NCBI GenBank assembly: GCA_022562915.1 | Contig: JADFOJ010000025.1 | Location: 1 to 38,062, forward strand | From: Planctomycetota bacterium | GTDB taxonomy: Bacteria; Planctomycetota; Phycisphaerae; Phycisphaerales; SM1A02 | Length of the DNA stretch: 38,062 nucleotides | Direction: 5' to 3' | Shown: one piece after another, positions 26,270-34,757 of the stretch | Layout: the number at the start of each line of letters is the position of its first letter | Position numbering within the stretch: position 1 is the first letter of the stretch | The notes under the pieces: generated by a model | Database searches by the model: none | The model's input: the letters and a program-made list of their open reading frames with translations, nothing else | What the model was told of the DNA's origin: nothing | Made by a program: the position numbers and the translations under genes

Positions 26270-26700
26270 GCCAGATTCCATCCATTGATCTGACCGGTAC
26301 GGCGCTTCGCAGCACGACCCCCAACGGCTTCAGCGCGCTCTCGAGCGAGGATTTCATGCGGATCATGTTCACCCAGCTGGCCAACCAGGACCCGTTCGCG
26401 CCAAGCGACTCGTCGGCGCTCCTGGAGCAGATGAACTCCATCCGCTCGATCGAAGCCAACATCGACCTCATGGAGCGGCTGGACACGCTCGTCTTCGAGA
26501 ACAAGCTCTCCTCGGCGTCGAACCTGATCGGCAAGGAGGTAGAGGGACTCAGCATCGAGGGCGACCGTGTCTCCGGCACGGTGGAAACCGTGCTGCGGCA
26601 GGGCCAGAACGTCATCCTTCAGCTCGACACCGGCCGGCGACTCTCCATCGACAACATCCTGACCATCCGGGAGCAACCCGCCGAGCCGGCGGTGCCCTGA
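26266..26700 (+). CDS. flgD: Flagellar hook capping protein FlgD (short form)
   Basis: FlgD caps the growing hook and guides FlgE assembly. The N-terminal capping region is typical: SEDFMRIMFTQLANQDPFAP, SSALLEQMNSIRSIEANIDL. The middle reads ASNLIGKEVEG. At 144 residues it is a short version without the C-terminal Ig/Tudor-like domains of enteric FlgD, a form also known in Gram-positive bacteria. The start is fixed by the ATGA overlap with fliK and by AGGAG upstream. The hook gene is two genes downstream. Confidence 0.92.
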   Translation: MSQIPSIDLTGTALRSTTPNGFSALSSEDFMRIMFTQLANQDPFAPSDSSALLEQMNSIRSIEANIDLMERLDTLVFENKLSSASNLIGKEVEGLSIEGDRVSGTVETVLRQGQNVILQLDTGRRLSIDNILTIREQPAEPAVP

Positions 26701-26722
26701 CGCGACCACGAGCTCTTTGCCC

Positions 26723-27217
26723 ATGACTCCTACCGACGCGACATTCCTTCTGAAGCGGCTCGAACCGGCGGTCCGGCCGTCGTACTTCGGCCCCGGCAGT
26801 GCGCGGCCGTCCGCCCCGCTGGAGCAGCAGCCCTTCGAGGAACTGCTCGCCGCGGCGAAGGCGGGTCGCCTTGCCAGCGGCCGTTCCGTCTCGGGGGCCT
26901 TGGAGTCGGGCGAGGCTCTTGAGCCCAGCCAACTGAAACGTCTCGCCGCCGCCGCGGACGTTGCCGAGGCGTCGGGGGCGCAGCGAGCGGTGCTGTTCAT
27001 GGACGGCCGGGCACTGGTCCTGGACGTTCCCGCACGCTCCATCGACGGCGAGCTCTCGATGTCGTCGCCGTCCGCGAACATTGACGCCGCGGTGTACGTG
27101 CCCGCCGAAGGCGAGCACGCCGAGCCGCGGCCGCTCGGACCGCCCGGGGCCGTCGCGCCGCGCGCCGTGGCCGAGCAGTTCGAAGCCGGTCGTTCCCGTT
27201 CCCCAACTGCCGCCTGA
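26723..27217 (+). CDS. Flagellar operon protein, TIGR02530-like
   Basis: This 164-residue protein lies between flgD and flgE, where many bacteria carry the small TIGR02530 flagellar operon protein. The matching pattern is QPFEELLAAAKAG, EPSQLKRLAAAADVAEASGA and the closing LFMDGRALVLDVPARSI. After that, a ~55-residue Pro/Ala tail is specific to this protein. ATG 26723 is chosen over TTG 26717; neither has a strong ribosome site. The molecular role of the family is not established, though it is linked to hook assembly by position. The match is moderate and leans on context. Confidence 0.65.
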   Translation: MTPTDATFLLKRLEPAVRPSYFGPGSARPSAPLEQQPFEELLAAAKAGRLASGRSVSGALESGEALEPSQLKRLAAAADVAEASGAQRAVLFMDGRALVLDVPARSIDGELSMSSPSANIDAAVYVPAEGEHAEPRPLGPPGAVAPRAVAEQFEAGRSRSPTAA

Positions 27218-27233
27218 ATCCCAGGAGATCCCC

Positions 27234-29033
27234 ATGGCTTCCACAACCGCATTGTTCACCGGTCTGTCCGGCCTGGCCGTCAACGCCCGCCGCCTGGACG
27301 TGATCGGCAACAACATCGCCAACATCAACACGGTTGCGTTCAAGAGCAACCGCCTGTTGTTGGCGCCGTCGTTCAGCCGAAACTTCTCGCTGGGTAGCGC
27401 TCCCAGCGCCCAGACCGGCGGCACGAACCCCGGCCAGATCGGTCTTGGGGCGGTCACCGCCGGCACCCAGCGCAACTTCAATGACGGCGCGATCAGCGCG
27501 ACGGGCGTGGCGACCGACGTCGCGATCGAGGGCGACGGCTTCTTCATCGTTGATTTTTCCGGCGAGCAGCTCTACACGCGGGCCGGGGCGTTCCAGCTCA
27601 ACTCGAACAACGACCTGGTCACGGTCTCGGGCGCCATGGTCCAGGGGTTCGCCGTCGATCCTCAGTTCAACATCATCACGGGCACGTTGCAGGACATCAA
27701 CATCCCGCTCGGTACGCTGACCCTGGCCGAGGCCAGCCGCAACGTGAACTTCAACGGCAACCTCAATTCGTCGGGCGTCGTGGCGACGTCAGGGTCGACC
27801 CTCGAGTCGCGCGCGTTCTTCAAGGATGACGCGCTCACGCTCGGCATGGAAATGGACGGGACCGAGCTCCTGACCGTCATTGGTGAGAATCTCTACATAG
27901 ACGACGGTGCGGGTGGGTCGTTTCTGGCCATTGAAGGAGGCCGGCAGGCGACTCTGACGATCACCGCCGTCGAGAAGGGCGGCAAGGATCTCGGCACCCA
28001 CACCTTCGGCTTCATGACCGCCGCACAGGCCGCGGCCAACGGCATCACCGAGTTCGGCTCGACCATGAACAGCTTCCTCGCCTTCATGGACCAGGTCTTC
28101 GGCCTCGACGCCACGGTGATCAGCGGCCAGAACCTCGGCGGAGGGATTACCGTCGGCCCCGGCGGCGGCCCCGACGCGGGGAAGGTCATGATCACGGGCA
28201 ACGAGGGGACCGTCCAGGACCTCGACATCGACACCGGCGACATCCAGGTGACGTACGCAGACCCGATGGGCGTGGGCATCAACCAGCCGTTCGTCATGAC
28301 CAAGACCGCCGCGGCCAACGGCGAGTCCGTGCGCACGAGCTTCGTGGTGTTCGATTCCCTCGGCACGGCCCTGACTGTGGACCTGAGCTTCGTCCTCCAG
28401 ACGACCACCCCTGGTGCCGGCTCAACGTGGGAGTTCATCGCCGAGAGCTCCGACACCGATGCGGTGGACCGGATCATCGGCCTGGGCGTGGTGAACTTCG
28501 ATGCCAACGGACGGTTCGTCAGTGCAACGAACCAACAGTTCTCGCTCGGCCGCGACAACGGTGCGGTCAGCCCGCTCACCGTGAACATGAACTTCGACAC
28601 CGGCACCGATGCGATCTCCGCGCTGACCTCCGAGGTCAGCATCCTCTCGGCGGTCTTCCAGGACGGCTCCTCGATCGGCACCCTCAGCCAGTTCTCCATC
28701 GGTGACGACGGCGTCATCTCCGGGTCGTTCGACAACGGGCTCACGCGCGACATCGGGCAGATCGCCATGGCGAAATTCTCGAACAACGCGGGGCTGGTCG
28801 ACGCGGGCAACAACCTCTTCCAGGTCGGGCCGAATTCGGGCACGGCACTGATCACCTCGCCGCTGCAGTTCGGGACGGGCCGGCTCATCGGGGCGGCGCT
28901 GGAGCTCTCCAACGTGGACCTCTCCCAGGAGTTCATCAACATGATCCTGACGTCGACGGGCTATACTGCCTCCAGCCGGGTGATCACCGTCACCGACGAA
29001 TTGATCGACGAACTGCTGCGGCTGGTCAGGTAG
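27234..29033 (+). CDS. flgE: Flagellar hook protein FlgE
   Basis: FlgE polymerises into the hook, the universal joint of the flagellum. The 599-residue protein has the axial N-terminus (TALFTGLSGLAVNARRLDVI, then GNNIANINTVAFKSNR), the early hook motifs (GDGFFIVDF, LYTRAGAFQLNSNNDLVTVS), a large variable outer domain, and the conserved C-terminus (GRLIGAALELSNVDLSQEFI, TSTGYTASSRVITVTDEL). Ribosome site AGGAG precedes ATG 27234. It is longer than the ~400-residue enteric protein but in the range of large hook proteins. flbD follows 8 bases later, the usual neighbour. Confidence 0.93.
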   Translation: MASTTALFTGLSGLAVNARRLDVIGNNIANINTVAFKSNRLLLAPSFSRNFSLGSAPSAQTGGTNPGQIGLGAVTAGTQRNFNDGAISATGVATDVAIEGDGFFIVDFSGEQLYTRAGAFQLNSNNDLVTVSGAMVQGFAVDPQFNIITGTLQDINIPLGTLTLAEASRNVNFNGNLNSSGVVATSGSTLESRAFFKDDALTLGMEMDGTELLTVIGENLYIDDGAGGSFLAIEGGRQATLTITAVEKGGKDLGTHTFGFMTAAQAAANGITEFGSTMNSFLAFMDQVFGLDATVISGQNLGGGITVGPGGGPDAGKVMITGNEGTVQDLDIDTGDIQVTYADPMGVGINQPFVMTKTAAANGESVRTSFVVFDSLGTALTVDLSFVLQTTTPGAGSTWEFIAESSDTDAVDRIIGLGVVNFDANGRFVSATNQQFSLGRDNGAVSPLTVNMNFDTGTDAISALTSEVSILSAVFQDGSSIGTLSQFSIGDDGVISGSFDNGLTRDIGQIAMAKFSNNAGLVDAGNNLFQVGPNSGTALITSPLQFGTGRLIGAALELSNVDLSQEFINMILTSTGYTASSRVITVTDELIDELLRLVR

Positions 29034-29041
29034 GAAGCCAC

Positions 29042-29239
29042 GTGATCACCGTCACGAGACTCAACGGCAAGCCCATCGTGGTCAACGCCGAACTCATTCG
29101 AAGCGTCGAGGAGAACCCCGACACGACGATCACGCTGATCAACGGTGATCACATCATCGTCCAGGAGTCGATGGCCCAGGTCGTCGACCGTGCGGTCGAG
29201 TACGGCCGGAGCCTGCGGAAGATGCTGCCGCCGGATTGA
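29042..29239 (+). CDS. flbD: FlbD-family flagellar protein (SwrD-like)
   Basis: This 65-residue protein matches the small FlbD/SwrD family almost end to end: MITVTRLNGKPIVVNAELIR, SVEENPDTTITLINGDHIIV, then a helical ending AQVVDRAVEYGRSLRKM. SwrD affects stator power in Bacillus; no mechanism is known here. It starts at GTG 29042, immediately after flgE. It usually stands between flgE and motA. Here it is the last flagellar gene, and no motA follows. Confidence 0.9.
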   Translation: MITVTRLNGKPIVVNAELIRSVEENPDTTITLINGDHIIVQESMAQVVDRAVEYGRSLRKMLPPD

Positions 29240-29285
29240 GCGCGAGTTCTGCTCTTACATTGCCTTGTGATCATCTGCTCTGGGG

Positions 29286-29355
29286 TGGCACGGTCGAGCT
29301 TGCTCGCCCGTGGTGCGACCGTCGAAGACACGGGCGAGCAAGCTCGACCGTGCCA
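29286..29355. repeat. Perfect 27-bp inverted repeat downstream of flbD
   Basis: The arms 29286-29312 (starting TGGCACGGTCGAGCTTGCTC) and 29329-29355 (ending GCTCGACCGTGCCA) are exact reverse complements, separated by 16 bases. RNA from either strand would fold into a very stable hairpin. No T-run follows, so it is not a classical intrinsic terminator. It could end the flagellar transcript or be a dispersed palindromic (REP/MITE-like) element. The rest of the 235-base gap 29240-29474 shows nothing else I can support. Confidence 0.85.
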
Positions 29356-29474
29356 CACAGATCCCCCGAGTTATCGGCGGCCTGCCGCGAACACTGAAAA
29401 CGCCCATTCTCTTTGCCTGCGGAAGGATTCGTGGCACAGTGAATGGATACGTTGCGTCTGCGGCGGACCGTTCC

Positions 29475-30077
29475 ATGGCATCCAGGCAGTCATTCCAGAT
29501 CGAATTCAACCCCGCGTATCTCGCGGACACGCGCCGACGCTACGACGACGTCGAGGCGGCGATCAGGGATGCCGTCGCCTGGGTCATCACGCACGTCCTG
29601 ATCGCCCGCAGCATGGAAGATCTGCGGCGCGCCTTCGCCCGGATGGTCTCGACTGAGCGCGTCCTGCGGGCCTTTGTCGGGTGCGAGCTGCTCGGGCAGG
29701 CCTCGAGCCGCCCGGACGTTCAACGGTGGCTGTGCGAGTACCTTGACGAGCTGAGTCTCGAGGATGGCGCGCGCTACCAGCTCGCCGGCGTGTATTCGCG
29801 TCTCGGCACCGAGGCGCGGCGGGCGAACCGGTTCGACGAAGCCGTCTCGTTGGCGAAACGGGGCATCGATGCGGTCGCCGATCTTCCGTCCAGTGCCGTC
29901 ACGGCAAACCTGTATTACAACCTGGGGATCGCGCTGGAGCGCTCCGGCGCACTCGCCGCCGCGATCGAGGCGTTCGGAGACTCCGCCGAGATCGACGATC
30001 TGATCGGTCGGTTCGGCGAAGCGACACTGACCCGCCAGCGCGTGGCGCTGCTGACCCCTACGTCCGCGCGAAAGTGA
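29475..30077 (+). CDS. Small TPR-like helical protein
   Basis: I do not recognise a family for this protein of about 200 residues. Its second half carries two TPR-like helix pairs: YSRLGTEARRANRFDEAVSL and YYNLGIALERSGALAAAIEA. The first half is helical (YLADTRRRYDDVEAAIRDAV, MEDLRRAFARMVSTERVLRA). There is no signal peptide. ATG 29475 is the likely start because the frame upstream runs through the inverted repeat; GTG 29438 is possible. Its stop lies 20 bases inside the 3' end of the convergent aminotransferase gene. A protein-protein interaction role is probable, partner unknown. Confidence 0.6.
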   Translation: MASRQSFQIEFNPAYLADTRRRYDDVEAAIRDAVAWVITHVLIARSMEDLRRAFARMVSTERVLRAFVGCELLGQASSRPDVQRWLCEYLDELSLEDGARYQLAGVYSRLGTEARRANRFDEAVSLAKRGIDAVADLPSSAVTANLYYNLGIALERSGALAAAIEAFGDSAEIDDLIGRFGEATLTRQRVALLTPTSARK

Positions 30078-31221
30078 TCCGCGTCATCATCAGTTCGAGC
30101 GTCTGGCAGACCAGGTCCACCTCGCGCCCGGTCAGACGCGTAAAGAAGGGCAGTGCCAGCGTGCGGTGACTCACCGACTCCGCCACGGGGAAGTCGCCGG
30201 GACGGTATCCGAATCGCTTTCGGTAAAACGGCAGCAGCGGAATCGGCGGGAAGTAATTGCTCGATCCCACGTCGTGCCGTCGCAGGCCGTCGATGATGTA
30301 GTCGCGATTCTCGGCGGTAAAGCGATCGCTCAGCCGGACGACGAAGACGAACCAGCTCATGTACGTCTCCGGCTCGACGGTCGGCAGAATGATGTCGATG
30401 TTCCCCATGAGCCGGCGCGTGTACGCGGCGGCGACGTTCTGTCTCGCCTCGATGAGCTCGCACAAGCGCCGCATCTGGGCGATCCCCAACGCCGCGTTGA
30501 TCTCGCTCATCCGGTAGTTGTATCCCAGCCGAACGTGATCCAGCTCCGATCCGAGCCCCTGCCCGGCCTCCGTGGACTCGGGGGGCCGTCCGTGGTTCCG
30601 CAGCGATCGGCAGAGATCGGCGAGTCGATCATCGTCGGTGACGATCATGCCGCCCTCGCCGGTGGTGATCTGCTTGTTCGGATAGAAGCCGAAGACGGCC
30701 AGGCGGCCGAAGCGGCCCGCGGGCTCGTCCCGGTGCCGGCCGCCGAGAGCCTCGGCGCAGTCCTCGATGAGCGGCAGCTCGTACCTGGCGGCGAGCGCCG
30801 CCAGCTCCGCCATGCCGGCCGGATTGCCGAACACCTCGACGCCGATGATCGCCCTGGTGCGATCGCTGATCTTCCTCTCGACGGCCTGGACGCTGACGTT
30901 GAGCGTTCGCGGGTCGCAATCCACGAAGACCGGTGTCGCGCCGGTGTACAGGATGCAGTTGGCCGAGGCGACGAAGCTGAACGCCGGCGTGATGACCTCG
31001 TCACCGGGACCGATGCCCAGCGCTTCGAGGCACAGGTGCAGACCGCTTGTCCCGGAGTTCACGCCGATGCCGTGGCGGCGCCCCGCGTGCTCGGCGATGA
31101 GCCGCTCGAACTCTTCGAGCCGCGGCCCCAGCGCCAAGCGGCCGCTGCGAAGCGTGTCGACGACGAGCCGGACCTCCGCGTCGGTGATGTCCGGCTGGCT
31201 CAGGGGAATGGCGTTGTTCAC
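30058..31221 (-). CDS. DegT/DnrJ/EryC1/StrS-family sugar aminotransferase
   Basis: This 387-residue PLP enzyme would transfer an amino group to a nucleotide-linked keto sugar, a step in polysaccharide, O-antigen or glycan synthesis. Family landmarks are IPLSQPDITDAEV at the start, VNSGTSGLHLCLEALGIGPG, DEVITPAFSFVASANCILY, LIEDCAEALGG with the PLP-binding Asp154, and the Schiff-base Lys183 in FYPNKQITTGEGG. YNYRMSEINAALGIAQM and the substrate-binding end (SSNYFPPIPLLPFY) follow. GTG 31221 is the start. It lies 12 bases after the HEAT-like gene, so the two may be co-transcribed. No other sugar-pathway gene is nearby, so the substrate cannot be named. Confidence 0.9.
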   Translation of the reverse strand: MNNAIPLSQPDITDAEVRLVVDTLRSGRLALGPRLEEFERLIAEHAGRRHGIGVNSGTSGLHLCLEALGIGPGDEVITPAFSFVASANCILYTGATPVFVDCDPRTLNVSVQAVERKISDRTRAIIGVEVFGNPAGMAELAALAARYELPLIEDCAEALGGRHRDEPAGRFGRLAVFGFYPNKQITTGEGGMIVTDDDRLADLCRSLRNHGRPPESTEAGQGLGSELDHVRLGYNYRMSEINAALGIAQMRRLCELIEARQNVAAAYTRRLMGNIDIILPTVEPETYMSWFVFVVRLSDRFTAENRDYIIDGLRRHDVGSSNYFPPIPLLPFYRKRFGYRPGDFPVAESVSHRTLALPFFTRLTGREVDLVCQTLELMMTRITFART

Positions 31222-31233
31222 GTCCGCGACTCG

Positions 31234-32724
31234 TCAGGGGCTCTCGGCGGCGGTGGCGAATACGTTGACCAGCGCCTGTTCGATCCGGTCGGCGTGCCGC
31301 AGGTACAGCCAGGCGGCCTGGGCACGGAGCATCTCGGAGATCTTGCCTCCGCCGGCCGCGATCACGCCGAGTTGCTGCAACTCGGCGGGGGTGAGCTGCT
31401 CGCTGTGCTTCGCGATCAGGATCGTCGCCAGCGAGTCGGCCCGACTGAAGCCCGTCCGGTTGACGCGGCGCGCGGCGGTTGCCGCATCCGGTGACGTCGA
31501 CTCCAGCAGGCCCAGCAGGATCGCCTCCTGCATCAGGCTGTTGTCCGGAGCACGGTCGAGTCGCCCGACCAGCGCTTCGGGATCGATGTCGAACAGGCGA
31601 CTCGCGGCGACGAACGCAACCTTGGCCCGCGACACGGCGGAGTGCGGAACGCCGGTCTCGAGGGCGTCGATCGTGTGGCCGTACAGGCGGGCTGCCTGCT
31701 CGTCGTCCAGATCCACGGCCACGCTCATCACCCATCCCATCGTGCCGGCGTGCCCGAGATCCATCAGCTCGATCAGGTGCGACGCGACGTCAACGCCACT
31801 GGCCAGCGCCCGACCTGCATCCGCCATGCGGCCCAGCAGGGGGTCATCGCCGGGCAGACGGTCGTACGCCGACATCGGGACGCCCGTCCCGGCGGCCAGC
31901 AGAATCAACGCGTACCGGACAGTCGTGCTGTACGTCGGATCGGCGCCGAGCGTCCGTGCCCACACGGCCGCTCCCCGTTCCGGGTCGAGTACCAGCAGCG
32001 TCGACACGCCCCTGGCGACCACTTCCGGATTCAGGTCGCCGAGGTCGATGGTCTCGGCGATCCAGTCCAGCGTGGCGGTGAGCTCGTAGACCCGGATGGC
32101 GCTCCACAGCCCCGCCAGCAGCGCGTTGCGGATGTCGTGAGGCGCTGCCGCGAGGTTGGTCCGGTAGGCGTCGAAGGTTTCCGTGTCGCCGAGCTGGGCC
32201 AGCAGGCAGGCGGCCAGTCCCGCGATGTCCATCTCAGTGTGTGCCGCCAGATCGACCAGCGCCGTGCGGTCGACGGGCTCGTCCCTGGTCATGATCTCGG
32301 CGTAGAGCAGCACACGGGACTTTGCTTCCAGATCGTCCCAGCCCAACAGCTCCTTCATCTGGGGCGTGTCGATCAGGTCGAGCTGGATCGCGTTTTCGAC
32401 CGTCGCATATCGCGCATCCGGAAAGTCGAGTCGGCTGATGAGCCACGGATCGATGTGGCCCGACGGATCGATCTCCGCCAGCCCCAGGATCGCGTGGATT
32501 CGAGCCATCGGCCGGCCGTTCTGGGCGAGTTGCAGGAAGAACGACCGCATCCGGGGATCGCGCAACTGGCGGAGCGAGGAGAGCAGCATCAGGTCACTGT
32601 CGTCGGGCTGGCGTTGCACCGCCGATTGCAGGTGCCGGGTCGATGCAACGACGGCTCGATCGGGGGCCGCGGTGGCAGCCATCGCGAAGACCACCGGGGC
32701 AAGGGCCAGGAGCAGGCGACGCAT
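31234..32724 (-). CDS. Secreted HEAT/armadillo-like repeat protein
   Basis: This 496-residue protein has a classic signal peptide (MRRLLLALAPVVFAMAATAA) and is alpha-helical thereafter, with repeated helix pairs like those of HEAT repeats: MARIHAILGLAEIDPSG, IAGLAACLLAQLGD, IRNALLAGLWSAIRVYEL, LMQEAILLGLLESTSPDAAT. No catalytic motif was seen. It is probably a periplasmic scaffold or lipid- or protein-binding factor. The start ATG 32724 gives the signal peptide directly. It lies downstream of dnaA across a 167-base gap that holds a strong hairpin, so it likely has its own promoter. It is not assignable to a named family from sequence alone. Confidence 0.7.
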   Translation of the reverse strand: MRRLLLALAPVVFAMAATAAPDRAVVASTRHLQSAVQRQPDDSDLMLLSSLRQLRDPRMRSFFLQLAQNGRPMARIHAILGLAEIDPSGHIDPWLISRLDFPDARYATVENAIQLDLIDTPQMKELLGWDDLEAKSRVLLYAEIMTRDEPVDRTALVDLAAHTEMDIAGLAACLLAQLGDTETFDAYRTNLAAAPHDIRNALLAGLWSAIRVYELTATLDWIAETIDLGDLNPEVVARGVSTLLVLDPERGAAVWARTLGADPTYSTTVRYALILLAAGTGVPMSAYDRLPGDDPLLGRMADAGRALASGVDVASHLIELMDLGHAGTMGWVMSVAVDLDDEQAARLYGHTIDALETGVPHSAVSRAKVAFVAASRLFDIDPEALVGRLDRAPDNSLMQEAILLGLLESTSPDAATAARRVNRTGFSRADSLATILIAKHSEQLTPAELQQLGVIAAGGGKISEMLRAQAAWLYLRHADRIEQALVNVFATAAESP

Positions 32725-32763
32725 GGCGGGAGTGTACTCGATCGGAGCGGGCCGCCTTGGGTG

Positions 32764-32885
32764 GTGGAGAGCGACGGAGCGACGGAGCGACGGAGCGACG
32801 AAGGAGAGGCGGGGCGGCCGGATCCGGCGTGGATTCGCTCTATCGCTTTGTCGCTCCGTCGCTCCGTCGCTCCGTCGCTCTCCAC
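32764..32885. repeat. Inverted repeat of iterated GCGACGGA octamers downstream of dnaA
   Basis: The arms 32764-32802 and 32847-32885 are 39-base reverse complements with one mismatch. Each arm is about four copies of an 8-base unit (GCGACGGA on the left, TCGCTCCG phase on the right) closed by GTGGAGA/TCTCCAC. The loop is 44 bases. It sits just past the dnaA stop, so it could end dnaA transcripts, but no T-run follows. The simple-repeat arms suggest slippage or an expanding repeat. Confidence 0.8.
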
Positions 32886-32891
32886 GAACCC

Positions 32892-34370
32892 CTACCCGCT
32901 CGCCTTCAAAATCTCATGCCTGAGCTGGTCCACCAGCTCGCAGACGCACTTCGAATCGCCGCGTTCCGAGACCTCCACGCGGCTGCGGTCCTTCAACTGC
33001 CTGTTCATCCTCGTCACCGCGGTGTGGACGGTCGAGTGATGTTTGCGGCCGAGCGACCGGGCGATTTCCGGATAGCTCAGTGTCGTCATCGTGCGGCTGA
33101 GGTACGCCACCACGCCCCTCGCCGTCACGACGCGCTTGTGACGCCTGGTGCCCAGGAGCTCCGCCCGGCTCACGACCAGGCGGGCACAGACCGTGTCGAT
33201 GACCGTGTCGATGTGCAGCGGCTTCCGGGGCCTCCAGCTGCCCTCGTTGAACAGTTGTTCGACCAGGACGAGTCCGATGTCAGCGGCGGTGGTACCGCTG
33301 TTGCCGTTGAATCGCCCGGCGCCGTTGCCGCCGGCGACGAGGTGCATTGCCGCCAGCCGGTTGATCGCGCCCTGGAGTTCTCGTACGGAGCCCACGCAGT
33401 GGCCGGCGATCCTCTCGGCGGCGACGTCGGAGACTCGCAGGCCCCGGGCGGCAGCGAGGCTGTGTATGAGCGTGATCCGGATCTCCCGGTCGGGCCGCTC
33501 GATCCCGGCGACCATCCCCGCCACGAACCGGCTGCTCAGGGCTCGCGCGAAGCCGAGCCGAAGCGGGTGCTCGTCGGACGCGAGCACGATCCGCGATCCC
33601 GACAGGTCCATGGCGTCGATCGTGTGCAGGAACTCCCGCTGCGTGGCGGTCTTGTTCAACAGGAAGTGGACGTCGTCGATGGCGAGCAGGCCGAGCGTGC
33701 GCATCCGGCGCCGGAACCGGTCGATGGTCTTTGTTCGGACGGCATTGATGTACTCGTTGGTGAACTGCTCGGCGGTCATGTAGCGGGCGGTGGTCCCGCG
33801 GTGGGGCCCGGCCCCGGAGCACACCGAGCGGGCGATCCCCTGGAGCAGGTGCGTCTTGCCGACGCCGCAGTCGCCGTGGATGTACAGCGGCGACGTACTT
33901 CCAGCCACGCCCGCGGCGATCCGGCCGGCGGCGGTGAAGGCCAGCCGATTGGACGACCCCACCACGAAGTCGTCCAGCCTGCGGAGCGTCGTTGGCGACA
34001 CGGCCCCGGCACCACTGCCGGTCGCGGGCCGGTTCGTCGACGGTACCCGATCCGGTGCCCCGCCGGTCGGCGGACCGGCGGTCTCCGGTGCGCCGGCGTC
34101 ACGACCGAAGAGGTCCGGGACCACCTGCAGGTCGACCTCGGCACGCTCCCCGAGAGCCTCGCGCGCAGCGCTGTTGAGCTCCTGCCTGAAATGTCCGTCG
34201 ATCCAGTCGGCGACGAAACGGCTTTCCGTTACCACGCGGACGCACGACCCCTCCACCTGGAGCCTTGTCGTGTCCCCGAACCACATGTGGTAGGTGTGGC
34301 GACCGATCCGCTGGGCCAGGCGCTCACTGATCCTCCGGGTTGCCGCGTGCGCTGATCCGTGGTGTTGCAT
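32892..34370 (-). CDS. dnaA: Chromosomal replication initiator DnaA
   Basis: DnaA binds the origin and opens it for the replicative helicase. The 492-residue protein has domain I (ISERLAQRIGRHTYHMWFG, VADWIDGHFRQEL), a variable linker (~90-130), and the AAA+ domain with Walker A GDCGVGKT at 166-173, Walker B LLAIDDVHFL at 228-237 and VLASDEHPLRL. The C-terminal DNA-binding domain reads LSYPEIARSLGRKHHSTVHT. The usual RDHTTV signature loop is RKHHSTV here. ATG 34370 is chosen because AGGTGA lies five bases upstream and domain I begins properly; the frame extends to 34559. No dnaN, recF or gyrB is adjacent. Identification is secure. Confidence 0.93.
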   Translation of the reverse strand: MQHHGSAHAATRRISERLAQRIGRHTYHMWFGDTTRLQVEGSCVRVVTESRFVADWIDGHFRQELNSAAREALGERAEVDLQVVPDLFGRDAGAPETAGPPTGGAPDRVPSTNRPATGSGAGAVSPTTLRRLDDFVVGSSNRLAFTAAGRIAAGVAGSTSPLYIHGDCGVGKTHLLQGIARSVCSGAGPHRGTTARYMTAEQFTNEYINAVRTKTIDRFRRRMRTLGLLAIDDVHFLLNKTATQREFLHTIDAMDLSGSRIVLASDEHPLRLGFARALSSRFVAGMVAGIERPDREIRITLIHSLAAARGLRVSDVAAERIAGHCVGSVRELQGAINRLAAMHLVAGGNGAGRFNGNSGTTAADIGLVLVEQLFNEGSWRPRKPLHIDTVIDTVCARLVVSRAELLGTRRHKRVVTARGVVAYLSRTMTTLSYPEIARSLGRKHHSTVHTAVTRMNRQLKDRSRVEVSERGDSKCVCELVDQLRHEILKASG

Positions 34371-34757
34371 CGGGTCACCTGCCTTCGAGTACCTGTGGGC
34401 CGTCGCCGCGGTTGCCGGACTGATCGCGCTGCCGGTCAACGCAGGTCCATGCGTCATTCGCGTCAGAGCAAGGCTCGACGCTCCAACTTGATTGTGCTGC
34501 ACGTCCGTGCGTTGACCAGAGGGTGTCGCGCGCCGGCGCCCCTCATCCGATCGGTCCACCGTGTTCCTTCCGTGGAACGTTCAGCACCGTACGAGCGTGC
34601 GGCCGCATCGGCAAGGCCGTTGTGCGCATGCGCGCGGCCCGCCCGGCCATTACGCCCGCGCCATCGGCAAGATCCGGCGGAAAAAAAGTTTCTCCACCGC
34701 TTCCGCACGAGGTTGGGATGCGTCGTGGAAAACAGGCGGGGGGGGGCGGAGAGGAAG
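34371..34757. promoter_or_regulatory. dnaA upstream region, possible promoter/origin
   Basis: No gene is supported in these ~390 bases between dnaA and the palindromic element. It should contain the dnaA promoter. One 8/9 match to a DnaA box lies on the minus strand at 34724-34732 (TTTTCCACG), a weaker one at ~34690 (TTCTCCACC), and an A7 run at 34681-34687. A short inverted repeat GTTCC-N6-GGAAC lies near 34561. A clear cluster of boxes is absent, so calling this an origin is speculative. Confidence 0.25.

Noticed and set aside
29287..29304. Sigma-54-like TGGCACG ... TTGC match
   Set aside because: The spacer between GG and GC is 13 bases instead of 10, and the match lies inside the perfect inverted repeat arm.
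30166..31494. 442-residue plus-strand open frame
   Set aside because: Antisense to the DegT-family aminotransferase, which has all its active-site motifs on the minus strand.
34681..34740. Chromosomal origin with DnaA boxes
   Set aside because: Only one near-consensus box and one poor one; not enough to call an origin.
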